Assembly (NCBI RefSeq): GCF_036178145.1
Contig: NZ_CP108067.1
Location: 5,456,001 to 5,520,000 of the forward strand
Reading direction: 5' to 3'
Length of the DNA stretch: 64,000 nucleotides
Source of the DNA: Streptomyces sp. NBC_00273
GTDB taxonomy: Bacteria > Actinomycetota > Actinomycetes > Streptomycetales > Streptomycetaceae
Part shown: one piece after another, positions 53,272 through 63,153 of the stretch
How positions within the stretch are numbered: the stretch's first letter is position 1
Layout of the letters: each line of letters begins with the position of its first letter
Position numbers and translations under genes: made by a program
Notes under the pieces: generated by a model
Databases searched by the model: none
Told to the model about the DNA's origin: nothing
Seen by the model: the letters and a program-made list of their open reading frames with translations, nothing else

Positions 53272-54243
53272 ATGGCCGGGAACAGCCAGCGCAGGAACCG
53301 CCGCACGTCCAACAAGAAGGGCGCCACGGTCGGCAGCGGTGGCCAGCGGCGCAAGGGCCTGGAAGGCAAGGGCCCCACGCCCAAGGCCGAGGACCGCAAG
53401 AAGCACAAGGCGAACCGCATCGCCAACGCCATGGCCCGCCAGGCCGCCAAGCGCCGCCCGGCCCCCCGCCGCGGCGGCCCCAAGGGCACCAGCGAGATGG
53501 TCGTCGGCCGCAACCCGGTCTTCGAGGCGCTGCGCGACGGCGTTCCCGCCACCACCCTCTACGTCCAGCAGTTCATCGACAACGACGAGCGCGTGCGCGA
53601 GGCCCTCCAGCTCGCCGCCGAGCGCGGCAACATCAACCTGATGGAAGCCCCGCGCCCCGAGCTCGACCGCATGACCAACGGGCTCAACCACCAGGGCCTG
53701 GTCCTCCAGGTCCCGCCGTACGAGTACGCGCACCCCGAGGACCTCACCGCCGCCGCGTACGACAACGGCGAGGACCCGCTCATCGTCGCCCTCGACGGCG
53801 TCACCGACCCGCGCAACCTCGGTGCGATCGTCCGCTCCGTCTCCGCCTTCGGCGGCCACGGCGTGGTCATCCCCGAGCGCCGCGCCGCCGGCATGACCGC
53901 CGGCGCCTGGAAGACCTCGGCCGGCACCGCCGCCCGCACCCCGGTCTCGCGCGTCACCAACCTGACCCGCGCCCTCCAGGACTACAAGAAGGCCGGCATC
54001 ACCATCGTCGGCCTCGCGGCCGAAGGCACGCACACGGTCAACGACCTCGCCGAGCTGGCGGGCCCGGTCGTCATCGTCGTCGGCTCCGAGGGCAAGGGCC
54101 TCGGCCGCCTCGTCGGCGAGAACTGCGACTACCTCGTCCGCATCCCGATGCCGGGCGGCGCCGAGTCCCTCAACGCCGGCGTCGCCGCCGGCGTGGTCCT
54201 CTACGAGGCGGCCCGCCGCCGCGCCGACCGCGGCCGCGTCTGA
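53272..54243 (+). CDS. rlmB: 23S rRNA (guanosine-2'-O-)-methyltransferase RlmB/TrmH family
   Basis: The 323-residue SpoU-family methyltransferase has a basic N-terminal extension (about 1-75). The substrate-binding domain [21 protein letters not shown] and the SPOUT knot follow: [35 protein letters not shown] and [22 protein letters not shown]. It modifies 23S rRNA G2251 or a related site. It is next to cysS as in many actinobacteria. Confidence 0.95.
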   Translation: MAGNSQRRNRRTSNKKGATVGSGGQRRKGLEGKGPTPKAEDRKKHKANRIANAMARQAAKRRPAPRRGGPKGTSEMVVGRNPVFEALRDGVPATTLYVQQFIDNDERVREALQLAAERGNINLMEAPRPELDRMTNGLNHQGLVLQVPPYEYAHPEDLTAAAYDNGEDPLIVALDGVTDPRNLGAIVRSVSAFGGHGVVIPERRAAGMTAGAWKTSAGTAARTPVSRVTNLTRALQDYKKAGITIVGLAAEGTHTVNDLAELAGPVVIVVGSEGKGLGRLVGENCDYLVRIPMPGGAESLNAGVAAGVVLYEAARRRADRGRV

Positions 54244-54325
54244 TCCCGGCGCGGCGGGTCCCCGCACGCCGGATCCCTCGCGCAACTGATCCACTTGGCT
54301 CACGGAACATGACCCGTGAGCGTGT

Positions 54326-54350
54326 CACCCCGCCCGATTCGGGCGGGGTG
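54326..54350 (+). terminator. rlmB terminator
   Basis: CACCCCGCCCG (54326-54336) pairs perfectly with CGGGCGGGGTG (54340-54350) around ATT, followed by GCTTGATCTT. It is 82 nt after the rlmB stop. Confidence 0.85.
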
Positions 54351-54370
54351 GCTTGATCTTGACGGGCCTC

Positions 54371-54400
54371 GGACACATCCCTGACGTCAAGGCAGTGTCC
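54371..54400. promoter_or_regulatory. 30-bp imperfect dyad centred on TGACGTCA upstream of DoxX gene
   Basis: Arms GGACACATCCC and AGGCAGTGTCC flank the palindrome TGACGTCA. The outermost six bases of each arm (GGACAC/GTGTCC) and two inner positions match. A second inverted pair CTTGACG/CGTCAAG (54358-54364 and 54385-54391) overlaps. It lies 22 nt before the start codon of the DoxX gene, in position for an operator. Confidence 0.6.
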
Positions 54401-54422
54401 TAAGCACTGATCACTCGGTTAG

Positions 54423-55961
54423 ATGAGTGTGGACACCAGAACGTCAGGGTTCGACGACCAGCCCGCGCTGAGCATGGTCAAGGTGCCGTGCGACCCCGCA
54501 CAGGTCATCGTCAACCACGCCAGCTTCCGCGTGCGGCTCGCACCGAGCCCGAGCGCGCGTTCCAAGCCCGCGAAGGCCCCCGGCCGCGCACCCGTTCTGG
54601 GTGGCGCCGTGGTGGCCGCCGCCGGGGCCACCCGCCGCCGGGCCCCCGTGGTCTGGAGCGGCAAGTCCGACGCCGGCGACGCCGCCGCCATGGGCGGCCT
54701 GCTCCAGGCCGTCCGCGAGGCCGGCCGCGGACACGACGAGTACGACGGCGGCACCACCCAGGTCATCCCCCGCGTCGACCTGGCCCACGACCTCGCCGAG
54801 GACACCCTCGCCACGCCGACCGTCATCGGCCAGCGCAGCTACGGGGACCCCTCCGAGACCCGCCCCCTGGCCGCCGTACGCGACCTGCCGTACCAGCAGG
54901 AGCCGCCCGGCTCCGGGCCCGGCTCCGGCCCCGGGACCGACTCCCGCCGGGCCGGCCCCGACACCCGCGGGCAGGCCTCCTACTACCCCGGCCGCCGGAT
55001 GAACCTCGGCGTCGTGCTGCTCCCGCTGCGCGTCTTCCTCGGCTTCATCTCCATCTACGCCGGCATGGGCAAGCTGTGCGACCCCGTCTACTTCGACGGC
55101 GGCGAACGCGGCTCCATGGTCACCTGGCTGCACACGCTGAACCCCTGGGCCCTCGCCGAGCCGCTGCGCGACTTCGCCCTCGCCCACCCGGTCGGCGCGG
55201 GCCTGAGCGTGGCCTTCCTCCAGGTCATCGTCGGCGTGCTGACGGTCTTCGGCCTGTGGCAGCGGTTCGCCGCCTGCTTCGGGGCCCTGCTGTCGGCCGC
55301 ACTGCTGATGACGGTGAGCTGGAAGACCGTCCCGGCCTACGACGCGCCCGACATCATCTACCTCGCCGCCTGGAGCCCGCTGATCATCGCCGGCGCCCCC
55401 GTCTACTCCCTCGACGGGCGCCTCGCCGGCGAGGCCTGGCGGACCCTCGGCCCGCGCTCCGAGATCTGGCGGCTGCGGCGGCGCGTCCTGCGCCGCGGGG
55501 CCGTCATGGCCACCGTCGTGTGCGGGCTCACCCTGCTCGTCGGCTCGCTCCTCGGTGGCGCCGTCCGCTCCTCCACCGTCGTCACCGTCCCCGGGCCGGG
55601 CGAAGCCCCCAGCAACTACCTGCCCGGCCGGCCCCTGCCGCAGGCACCGGCCACTCAGCAGCCCGTACAGCAGCAGCCCACGAAGGCGCCGACCAAGTCC
55701 GCCTCGCCCTCGGCCAGCGCGACCGAGCCCGCCGCCAAGTCCGGGAAGACCGCGTCCGGCACCCCCTCCAAGGGGACCTCGGGGACCCGCTCCGAGTCGC
55801 CCGCCGCGACGCGAGGCACCACCGGCAAGCAGCAGACGCCGCGCAGCACCCCCCGCCAGTCCTCCTCGCCCAAGCAGCCCTCCTCCTCCGCGGGGAGCAG
55901 CACGGGCGGCGGGGCTCCGGCCGCGAAGCAGCCGGGCCTGATCGGCGGGCTCATCGGCTGA
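54423..55961 (+). CDS. DoxX-family membrane protein with long disordered ends
   Basis: The 512-residue protein has a disordered N-terminus (1-195). The central DoxX-like domain has four or five helices (VVLLPLRVFLGFISIYAGMG, FLQVIVGVLTVFGLWQRF, CFGALLSAALLMTVSW, IIYLAAWSPLIIAGAPVY). A further TM (AVMATVVCGLTLLVGSLLG) leads to a Ser/Pro/Thr/Lys-rich extracytoplasmic tail (about 390-512). DoxX proteins are linked to thiol or sulfur redox in membranes. ATG 54423 has no clear ribosome-binding site. Confidence 0.85.
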   Translation: MSVDTRTSGFDDQPALSMVKVPCDPAQVIVNHASFRVRLAPSPSARSKPAKAPGRAPVLGGAVVAAAGATRRRAPVVWSGKSDAGDAAAMGGLLQAVREAGRGHDEYDGGTTQVIPRVDLAHDLAEDTLATPTVIGQRSYGDPSETRPLAAVRDLPYQQEPPGSGPGSGPGTDSRRAGPDTRGQASYYPGRRMNLGVVLLPLRVFLGFISIYAGMGKLCDPVYFDGGERGSMVTWLHTLNPWALAEPLRDFALAHPVGAGLSVAFLQVIVGVLTVFGLWQRFAACFGALLSAALLMTVSWKTVPAYDAPDIIYLAAWSPLIIAGAPVYSLDGRLAGEAWRTLGPRSEIWRLRRRVLRRGAVMATVVCGLTLLVGSLLGGAVRSSTVVTVPGPGEAPSNYLPGRPLPQAPATQQPVQQQPTKAPTKSASPSASATEPAAKSGKTASGTPSKGTSGTRSESPAATRGTTGKQQTPRSTPRQSSSPKQPSSSAGSSTGGGAPAAKQPGLIGGLIG

Positions 55962-55976
55962 CACCGGCACGGACGA

Positions 55977-56014
55977 ACCGGGGCCCGGCACGCGTGAGCG
56001 TGCCGGGCCCCGGT
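55977..56014. terminator. 17-bp perfect hairpin between convergent genes
   Basis: ACCGGGGCCCGGCACGC (55977-55993) and its exact complement (55998-56014) enclose GTGA, 16 nt after the DoxX-gene stop. It can serve as terminator for the minus-strand nucleotidyltransferase gene as well. Confidence 0.85.
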
Positions 56015-56037
56015 ACGTGTGCCGGGGGCGCGAAGCC

Positions 56038-56125
56038 GCGTACGTACGGGCGGTAAGGGCGGTACGGGCCGTGCGGGCCGTGTGGGCAGTACGGGCCGTG
56101 TGGGGCCGTGCGGGCACCGGTCGGC
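56038..56125. repeat. Short degenerate GTACGGGC/GTGCGGGCC tandem repeats
   Basis: About eight imperfect units of GTACGGGCCGTG type follow one another before the end of the nucleotidyltransferase gene. This is low-complexity intergenic DNA with no gene. Confidence 0.6.
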
Positions 56126-56137
56126 CCGTGAAGGGCC

Positions 56138-56896
56138 TCAGGCGCCCTTCTGCGCCGCCAACTCCCGTGCGGCCTCGGTGAGGTCCTTCGCGGTGTCGAT
56201 CGCCCGCCAGTAGGCCCCCTGCGGCAGCGGGAAGCCCGCGAGGCGCCGCTCACGGGCCAGGCGCGGGAACGTCGTGCGCTCGTGGTCCCCCAAGTCCGGG
56301 AGCAGCGCGGCGAATTCGGGGCTGAAGACGTACACGCCGGCGTTGACCGGATAGGGCGACGGCGGGGCCTCGATGAAGTCCAGCACCTGCCCGAACTCGT
56401 TGGTCTCCACGACCCCCCAAGGGATCCGCGGGCGCGCCAGCGCGAGCGTGGCCACCGCGTCGCGCTCCGCGTGGAAGGCGGCCATCTCGCGGAGCGAGAA
56501 CCGGGTCCACACGTCGCCGTTGGTCGCGTACCAGGCCCCGTCGGGATCCGGGAGGTGCCGGGCGGCGTACTTGAGACCGCCGCCGCGCCCCAGCGGCTCC
56601 TCCTCGACGACCGTGGTCACGCGCAGCGGCAACCGGGCGCCGGCGAGCCACTCCTGGAGCACCCCGGCCAGGTGCCCGCAGGAGACGACGGCGTCCGTGA
56701 CCCCTTCGGAGGCCAGCCAGGCCAGCTGGTGCCCGATGATCGGCACCCCCGTCCCCGGGATCTCGACCATCGGCTTCGGGCGGTCGTCCGTGTACGGACG
56801 CAGCCGCGACCCCTGGCCGCCCGCCAGGACGACGGCCTGGGTGGGGGCGGCGGGGAACGCGGCTGCGGAGGGAGCGGATCGGTGGTCGTCGGTCAT
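56138..56896 (-). CDS. Sugar-1-phosphate nucleotidyltransferase (mannose-1-P guanylyltransferase-like)
   Basis: The 252-residue enzyme has a Rossmann-like NTP-transferase domain. AVVLAGGQGSRLRPYTDDRP with KPM is the nucleotide-binding signature (about 22-44). GDVWTRFSL gives the metal-binding Asp, and VNAGVYVFSPE follows. It probably makes an NDP-hexose for cell-surface glycans. The long upstream frame is rejected; ATG 56896 (MTDDHRSAP) fits the family. No hexapeptide-repeat domain follows. Confidence 0.85.
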   Translation of the reverse strand: MTDDHRSAPSAAAFPAAPTQAVVLAGGQGSRLRPYTDDRPKPMVEIPGTGVPIIGHQLAWLASEGVTDAVVSCGHLAGVLQEWLAGARLPLRVTTVVEEEPLGRGGGLKYAARHLPDPDGAWYATNGDVWTRFSLREMAAFHAERDAVATLALARPRIPWGVVETNEFGQVLDFIEAPPSPYPVNAGVYVFSPEFAALLPDLGDHERTTFPRLARERRLAGFPLPQGAYWRAIDTAKDLTEAARELAAQKGA

Positions 56897-56924
56897 GACG
56901 GCCAGCGTAGGGAGGTGGCGCGCG

Positions 56925-57338
56925 TCAGCCCATGGAGGCGACGCCGGAGGCGTACGAGGTGTCGCAGACGGGCCGGGCGAACGACTGGGCCTTCGTCGGG
57001 CCGTACGCGTCCACGGCGGCCCGCCCCACCGCCCGCGCGATCCCCACGCAGTGCTCGGCGAGCGACGGCCGCCGGTCAACCTCCTGCTGGAGGTGGGTGA
57101 GGACGTCGTCCGGTCGCCCGCCCTGCTGCAGCTCGCCGACGAGCTGATCGCGCAGCACCTCGTGCGCGGCACGCGGCTTCGCGGGGACGGAGACGTCCTC
57201 GGCGGCAGCGGTCAGGACCTGCGAGGACGAAGTGTCCGCCCAGGGGACCATGGTGACCGCGAGGGTCCCGGACAGGACCAGGACGACGGGCAGGACCAGG
57301 GCGAGGGAACGGCCGATACGGCGGGCAGTGTGGGTCAC
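56925..57338 (-). CDS. Small secreted or membrane-anchored hypothetical protein
   Basis: The 137-residue protein has an N-terminal signal/TM segment (SLALVLPVVLVLSGTLAVTMV). A mostly helical outer domain with two Cys (AEHCVGIARAVGRAAVDAYG and ARPVCDTSYASGV) that could form a disulfide follows. GTG 57338 is assumed. It is followed by the nucleotidyltransferase gene. The family is not recognised. Confidence 0.7.
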   Translation of the reverse strand: MTHTARRIGRSLALVLPVVLVLSGTLAVTMVPWADTSSSQVLTAAAEDVSVPAKPRAAHEVLRDQLVGELQQGGRPDDVLTHLQQEVDRRPSLAEHCVGIARAVGRAAVDAYGPTKAQSFARPVCDTSYASGVASMG

Positions 57339-57528
57339 GAGGGCGAGAGTAGCGCTCGGTGAAGATTTGGCGACATTTAGTCACTCTGTCGGGGGATGGT
57401 TCGACGTGGTTTTTCGAATTGGGGGTTGACGGTTGGGGCCGAATGGCCCGGTCTGCCGGGGTTGCGGCCGCGGTCCCGGACGGGCGGCAGGCGGGCGGTG
57501 GACGGGCGGTGGACGGGCAACGGACGCC

Positions 57529-57559
57529 GGAGGGGCGCCCCTTGACGGGACGCCCCTCC
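57529..57559 (-). terminator. msiK terminator
   Basis: GGAGGGGCGCCCC (57529-57541) pairs with GGGACGCCCCTCC (57547-57559), one mismatch, loop TTGAC, 27 nt beyond the msiK stop on the minus strand. Confidence 0.8.
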
Positions 57560-57585
57560 AACGACTGCTAAACCTGCGGGCACTT

Positions 57586-58674
<1,089 letters not shown>

Positions 58675-58731
58675 GGTGATGAATCCCTTCTACCGGCAGG
58701 AACGTGCCGGACGATCCGAGTGGAAGGAAGA

Positions 58732-58756
58732 ATGGGTCTAGTCCACTAGGTGGACT
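58732..58756. promoter_or_regulatory. DasR-like (dre) site and overlapping palindrome upstream of msiK
   Basis: ATGGGTCTAGTCCACT (58732-58747) matches 13 of 16 bases of the dre consensus ACTGGTCTAGACCACT for the GntR-type N-acetylglucosamine regulator DasR. An exact palindrome AGTCCACTAGGTGGACT (58740-58756) overlaps it. The pair lies 58-82 nt before the msiK start. Confidence 0.6.
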
Positions 58757-58857
58757 TCCGCTCGACGCTACCCGCCCGGGCGGCTCCTGTCAGCACTGCA
58801 CGGACGTGACATCGAAGTCTGTGCGATCTGTCAGACCCCCCTGCTTGGATGACGTGC

Positions 58858-59538
58858 ATGAACGCCACGCATCCTCCCCGCCACGTGCACGAACTGATCA
58901 CGGTGCTCCCCGACGTCCCGGTCCTGCGGGACCGCTGCCGGGCGCTGGCGGCCCTGGACGTCGTGATGGGCCGCCGGGGCGGCAGCTACTTCGACTACGA
59001 CCCCGCATGGGGGCCGGGTGTCGAGGCCGCGCTGATGACCAACGGTGCCGGCGACGAGTACGCGATCCTCTTCACGCCCGACGGGGTCTTCGGCCGGGGC
59101 TTCGACCACGAGTCCTGGATGAGTCCTTACGCGAACGACGACATGGCCCTGTGGCCCGGACTCGTGGACACCCTGCCGGAGGTCTTCCGGCCGCTGCTCG
59201 CGGAGCCGGCCTTCTGCGACGACGACGTGCCGGTGGCCACCGTGGTGTTCTGGCGGGAGGACTCCGACACCGCGTGGCGGGCCGGGCCGGTGGAGATCCC
59301 CGAGGGCGACGGCGACGGCACGGGCTTCCTCTTCCGGGTCCTGGCGGCCGGCACTCCGGAGGCGTACGTGGACTTCGCGCAGGGCTACTACGAGCGCGAC
59401 GTGGACCTCGAAGCGGTCCGCCACGTGTTCGCCCTGCGCCCCCTCACGGAGGCGGTGGTCAAGGCCCTGAACCCGCGGGCGGAACCGTCCGCCGTGGTGG
59501 AGACCGCGGAGGGGGCCGGATATCCGGCCCGGGGCTGA
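58858..59538 (+). CDS. Conserved hypothetical protein
   Basis: The 226-residue protein (from ATG 58858; an ATG at 58849 adds MTC) has no named family that I recognise. It looks globular, with VHELITVLPDVPVLRDRCRA, GRRGGSYFDYDPAWGPGVEA, and FRVLAAGTPEAYVDFAQGYY. A TTGGAT hexamer 7 nt before 58858 could make the transcript leaderless. It is divergent from msiK. Confidence 0.75.
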   Translation: MNATHPPRHVHELITVLPDVPVLRDRCRALAALDVVMGRRGGSYFDYDPAWGPGVEAALMTNGAGDEYAILFTPDGVFGRGFDHESWMSPYANDDMALWPGLVDTLPEVFRPLLAEPAFCDDDVPVATVVFWREDSDTAWRAGPVEIPEGDGDGTGFLFRVLAAGTPEAYVDFAQGYYERDVDLEAVRHVFALRPLTEAVVKALNPRAEPSAVVETAEGAGYPARG

Positions 59539-59689
59539 GCGGGGCGGCCTGCGCCAGAACGGAACGCCGGTCCGCCCGCGGAACGCGCGTGTCGGCACCC
59601 ACTCGGGCGGGTTCAATGCGATGGCCCGGGGAATCGCGTGCTGTGTAGAGTGATGGCGGCTTCGCACGCAGTACACGCGGGCACGCCGT

Positions 59690-59767
59690 GCCTCCTTAGC
59701 TCAGTCCGGCCAGAGCAACGCACTTGTAATGCGTAGGTCGTCGGTTCGAATCCGACAGGGGGCCCCA
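59690..59767 (+). tRNA. tRNA-Thr (anticodon TGT), CCA encoded
   Basis: It folds as GCCTCCT (acceptor), GCTC-loop-GAGC (D arm), ACGCA-CTTGTAA-TGCGT (anticodon arm, anticodon TGT), AGGTC, GTCGG-TTCGAAT-CCGAC (T arm) and AGGGGGC with one G-T pair, then C and the encoded CCA at 59765-59767. It is 75 nt plus CCA. A canonical terminator follows. Confidence 0.95.
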
Positions 59768-59773
59768 CCGGAA

Positions 59774-59803
59774 CCCCGGCTCAGGTCCCTGAGCCGGGGT
59801 TTT
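59774..59803 (+). terminator. Canonical terminator after tRNA-Thr
   Basis: CCCCGGCTCAG (59774-59784) pairs perfectly with CTGAGCCGGGG (59789-59799) around GTCC, followed by TTTT: a rare full-length rho-independent signal for such GC-rich DNA. Confidence 0.95.
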
Positions 59804-59824
59804 CGCGTTCCCGCCGGGCCGTGG

Positions 59825-61210
59825 TCAGTGGCGGCCCGAGATGCGGTCGGCCAGGCGGGCCAGGGGGGTGGTCGTCGGGCGGTGGGTGGCGGTCTCGTGG
59901 CGGTCCGCCTCGCGGTAGGCGGCGTAGAGGGCCTGGACGCCGAGCCAGCGGAAGGGTTCCGGCTCCCAGCGGCGGACGCGGTGGTCGACCCAGGGCAGGG
60001 CGGTCAGTTCGGTGGGTTCGCCGAGGACCAGATCGCGCAGGGTGCGGGCCGCGAGGTTGGCGGTGGCGACGCCCGAGCCCACGTAGCCGCCCGCCCAGCC
60101 CAGGCCCGAGGCCCGGTCCAGGGTGACGGTGGCGCACCAGTCGCGGGGCACGCCGAGCACGCCCGACCAGGCATGGGCGATCTCGGTACCCGCGAGTTGC
60201 GGGAAGAAGGAGGTCAGGAGGGTGGTCAGGGCGGAGACGGTGGCCGGCTGGGTGCGGCCGTCGTTGTCGGTGCGGGAACCGAAGCGGTACGGGACCCCGC
60301 GCCCGCCGATCGCGATGCGGTCGTCGGCGGTGCGCTGGGCGTACATGTACGCGTGGGCCATGTCGCCGAGGAGCGTGCTGTCCGACCAGCCCAGCCGGGA
60401 CCAGGTCTCGGCGGGGAGCGGGGCCGTCACGATCATCGAGGAGTTCATGGGGAGCCACGAGCGCTTCTGGCCCTTGAGGGCGGCGGTGAACCCCTCGGTG
60501 CAGCGCAGTACGTAGGGGGCGCGGACCGTGCCGTACGGGGTGACGGCCCGGCGCGGGGCGATCTCGGTGACGGGCGTGGACTCGTGGATGACCACCCCGA
60601 GGGCTTCGACGGCGGCGGCCAGGCCCTTGACCAGCTTCAGGGGGTGGATGCGGGCGCCGTGGGGGCTCCAACTGGAGCCGACGGCGTCGGCGATGTCGAT
60701 GCGGGCGCGGGTGGCGGGGGCGTCGTGGAGCTCGCGGTCGGTCTCGCCGAAGGCGACCTCGTGGGCGTGGAAGGCCTTCAGGCGGCTGAGTTGGGCGGGG
60801 GTGCGGGCGACTTCGAGGACGCCGCCGCGGTGGATGTCGGCGTCGATGCCTTCCTTGGCGGCGACGTCGATGACCTCGGTGACGGTCTGGTTCATGGCCT
60901 GCTGGAGGCGGCGGGCGGCCGGCCGGCCGTGGAGGGCGGCGTATCGGTCGCGGCCGGCGATGCCGTTGTAGAGCCAGCCGCCGTTGCGGCCGGAGGCGCC
61001 GTAGCCGCAGAACTTCTGTTCCAGGACGGTGATGTGGAGGTCGGGGGCGGCGCGCTTGAGGTAGTAGGCGGTCCACAGGCCGGTGTAGCCGCCGCCGACG
61101 ATGACGACGTCGGCCGTGGTGTCGGTGGTGAGGGGGGCGCGGGGCGGGGTGGCCGGGGTGCCGCTCCGCTCGGACGCGTACCAGAAGGAAATACCGCCGT
61201 TGATCGTCAT
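59825..61210 (-). CDS. FAD-dependent amino-acid/amine oxidoreductase (DAO family)
   Basis: The 461-residue protein starts at ATG 61210. The FAD-binding Rossmann motif is DVVIVGGGYTGLWTAYYLKR (about 34-53), with LEQKFCGYGASGRNGGWL around 65-82. The C-terminal dinucleotide-flavin segment GLGWAGGYVGSGVATANLA completes the DAO fold. It resembles gamma-glutamylputrescine/glycine oxidases (PuuB/ThiO-type). It is convergent with the tRNA gene. The substrate is unknown. Confidence 0.88.
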   Translation of the reverse strand: MTINGGISFWYASERSGTPATPPRAPLTTDTTADVVIVGGGYTGLWTAYYLKRAAPDLHITVLEQKFCGYGASGRNGGWLYNGIAGRDRYAALHGRPAARRLQQAMNQTVTEVIDVAAKEGIDADIHRGGVLEVARTPAQLSRLKAFHAHEVAFGETDRELHDAPATRARIDIADAVGSSWSPHGARIHPLKLVKGLAAAVEALGVVIHESTPVTEIAPRRAVTPYGTVRAPYVLRCTEGFTAALKGQKRSWLPMNSSMIVTAPLPAETWSRLGWSDSTLLGDMAHAYMYAQRTADDRIAIGGRGVPYRFGSRTDNDGRTQPATVSALTTLLTSFFPQLAGTEIAHAWSGVLGVPRDWCATVTLDRASGLGWAGGYVGSGVATANLAARTLRDLVLGEPTELTALPWVDHRVRRWEPEPFRWLGVQALYAAYREADRHETATHRPTTTPLARLADRISGRH

Positions 61211-61374
61211 GGGGGAGTTGGTACACCTCGTTCCGGAAGGGTGTCCAGGGACGGGGTGTCGTGGTTCGGGGGCGTAGGGGTGGCCGAATGCCCGATGCGG
61301 GTGGGGTGGCGGGGGCGTATCGGAAGGCGGCGGCCGGTTGCCCTGCGGGCGGCCCGGCGGTGTACGGCGCGCCC

Positions 61375-61668
61375 GGATCCCCACCGGGCTCCGCCCGGGC
61401 CTGCGCCTCAATCGCCGGCGAGGCTGAACGGGCGGGTCCGCGTCTCGATCGTTGGTGGGGCTGAAAGGGCGGGCTTGGGGAGAGCTGTAGGTGGATGGGT
61501 TGGGGTGTCGGAGCGCTGCCGTGGGGTGGGGACACGTGGGAGGGTCCCCGCAGGACGAGCGCCCAACCCAGGTCGTCTGGCAGGACCGCGGCCGTCTGGC
61601 GCGAGCCGAGGAGATCCTGGTGCGGGGCACCGCCCCACCCTTTGAAGCCCCGCCGGCGATTGAGGCGA
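61375..61668. repeat. Degenerate copies of the dispersed intergenic repeat
   Basis: A clear copy occupies 61375-61428 (CTCCGCCC, GCGCCTCAATCGCCGGCGAG, GCTGAA). A decayed copy lies at 61434-61466 (CGTCTCGATCGTTGGTGGGG, CTGAAAG), and an inverted copy at 61641-61668 (CGCCGGCGATTGAGGCG). The rest of the 522-bp gap 61211-61732 shows no gene. Confidence 0.75.
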
Positions 61669-61732
61669 ACCACCTCGGCAGAAGGATCCGCGCCACCGAA
61701 CCGACCGCCGGGCCGCCGGCTACGGTCGTCGC

Positions 61733-62623
61733 ATGGTGGAGATTCCGGACGGGTTGATCGAGGCGCAGGTCAGGTTCAACGGGGACGCGGGGCGGGAGTT
61801 CATCGCCGCGCTGCCCGCGCGGGCGGCGCGGTTCCTGGACCAGTGGGGGCTGCGGCGGACCGGGCCGGTGATGCACGGGGTGACGGCGCTGGTGTTGCCG
61901 GTGGAGCGGGCCGACGGGAGCGGGGCCGTGCTGAAGCTGGTGTCGGTGGACGAGGAGAGCGCGGGGGAGCCGGTCGCGCTGCGCGCGTGGGCCGGGCAGG
62001 GGTGCGTACGGCTGCTGGAACACGACGTGGACACCGGGACCCTGCTGCTGGAGCGGTTGGACGAGGGGCGGGATCTGGCGGCGCTCGCGCGGGAGGACGC
62101 GCGGCAGGCGGTCGTGGTGGTCGGGGAGTTGCTGGCACGGCTGACGGCGGTGCCGGCTCCGGCCGGGTTGCGCGGGCTCGGTGAGATGGCCGCCGGGATG
62201 TTGGCGGAGGTGCCGCGGGCGCTGGGGCAGCTGGTGGAGGCGCGGGACCGGCGGGTGCTGAAGGACTGCGCGGCGGCGGTGGCGGAGGTCGTGGGGGAGC
62301 CGGGGGACCGGCTGCTGCACTGGGACCTGCACTACGAGAACGTGCTGGCGGCCGGCCGGGAGCCGTGGCTGGCGATCGACCCGAAGCCCTTGGCGGGAGA
62401 TCCGGGTTTCGATCTGATGCCGGCGATCATCAACAACTTCCGGGCCGGGGACGTGCGGTGGCGGTTCGACCTGCTGACGGAGGTGGCGGGGCTGGAGCGG
62501 GAGCGGGCGCTGGCCTGGACGCTGGGGCGGGTGCTCCAGAACTGCCTGTGGGACGTGGAGGACGGGGAAGAGCGCCTGGACGAGGACCAGTTGACGGTCG
62601 CCGAGGTGCTCATGGAGCGGTGA
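61733..62623 (+). CDS. Aminoglycoside/hydroxyurea phosphotransferase family kinase
   Basis: The 296-residue kinase-fold protein has the APH catalytic loop LLHWDLHYENVL (Asp about 201) and metal-binding AIDPKPLAGDPGFDL (about 219-233), characteristic of the APH(6)/streptomycin 6-kinase branch. LKLVSVDEESAGEPVALRAW carries the ATP-binding Lys. A TACGGT hexamer 6 nt before ATG 61733 suggests a leaderless mRNA. The physiological substrate may not be an antibiotic. Confidence 0.88.
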   Translation: MVEIPDGLIEAQVRFNGDAGREFIAALPARAARFLDQWGLRRTGPVMHGVTALVLPVERADGSGAVLKLVSVDEESAGEPVALRAWAGQGCVRLLEHDVDTGTLLLERLDEGRDLAALAREDARQAVVVVGELLARLTAVPAPAGLRGLGEMAAGMLAEVPRALGQLVEARDRRVLKDCAAAVAEVVGEPGDRLLHWDLHYENVLAAGREPWLAIDPKPLAGDPGFDLMPAIINNFRAGDVRWRFDLLTEVAGLERERALAWTLGRVLQNCLWDVEDGEERLDEDQLTVAEVLMER

Positions 62624-62648
62624 CGGGGCTCAGCCCTAGGCTGCGGGC

Positions 62649-63131
62649 ATGATCCGTAGCGCTGAAGTCGACGACGTGCCCGCCATCCACGCGATGATCC
62701 GCGAGCTCGCGGAGTACGAGAAGGTGCCGCACGAGGCGCGGGCCACCGAGGAGCAGCTGCGGGAGGCGCTGTTCGGGGCGCGCCCGGCGGTGTTCGCGCA
62801 CATCGCGGAGACGGAGGACGGGGAGGCCGTCGGCTTCGCGATGTGGTTCCTGTCCTTCTCGACGTGGCGCGGGGTGCACGGGATCTACCTGGAGGACCTG
62901 TACGTGCGGCCGGGCGTGCGCGGCGGCGGCCACGGCAAGGCACTGCTGCGGGAATTGGCACGGACCTGTGTGGAGCGGGGGTACGAGCGGCTGGAGTGGT
63001 CCGTCCTGAAGTGGAACGCGCCGACGATCGCCTTCTACGAGGCCCTGGGCGCGCGGCCGCAGGAGGAGTGGTCGGTGTACCGGTTGACGGACGGGGCGCT
63101 GGCGGAGCTGGGGGACCCGAGGGCCTCGTAG
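62649..63131 (+). CDS. GNAT acetyltransferase, diamine/spermidine N-acetyltransferase-like
   Basis: The 160-residue GNAT has the SSAT-like features ELAEYEKVPHEARATEEQL, GFAMWFLSFSTWRGVHGIYL, EDLYVRPGVRGGGHGKALL (acetyl-CoA loop) and WNAPTIAFYEALGA. It may acetylate polyamines or other small amines. A TAGGCT hexamer 6 nt before ATG 62649 suggests leaderless expression. It is 25 nt after the APH kinase stop. Confidence 0.88.
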   Translation: MIRSAEVDDVPAIHAMIRELAEYEKVPHEARATEEQLREALFGARPAVFAHIAETEDGEAVGFAMWFLSFSTWRGVHGIYLEDLYVRPGVRGGGHGKALLRELARTCVERGYERLEWSVLKWNAPTIAFYEALGARPQEEWSVYRLTDGALAELGDPRAS

Positions 63132-63153
63132 TGGCGGGGCGGGGCGGGGCGGG

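Noticed and set aside
61261..61464. 67-codon frame in the gap before the APH kinase gene
   Set aside because: It consists largely of the dispersed repeat and has no start signals.
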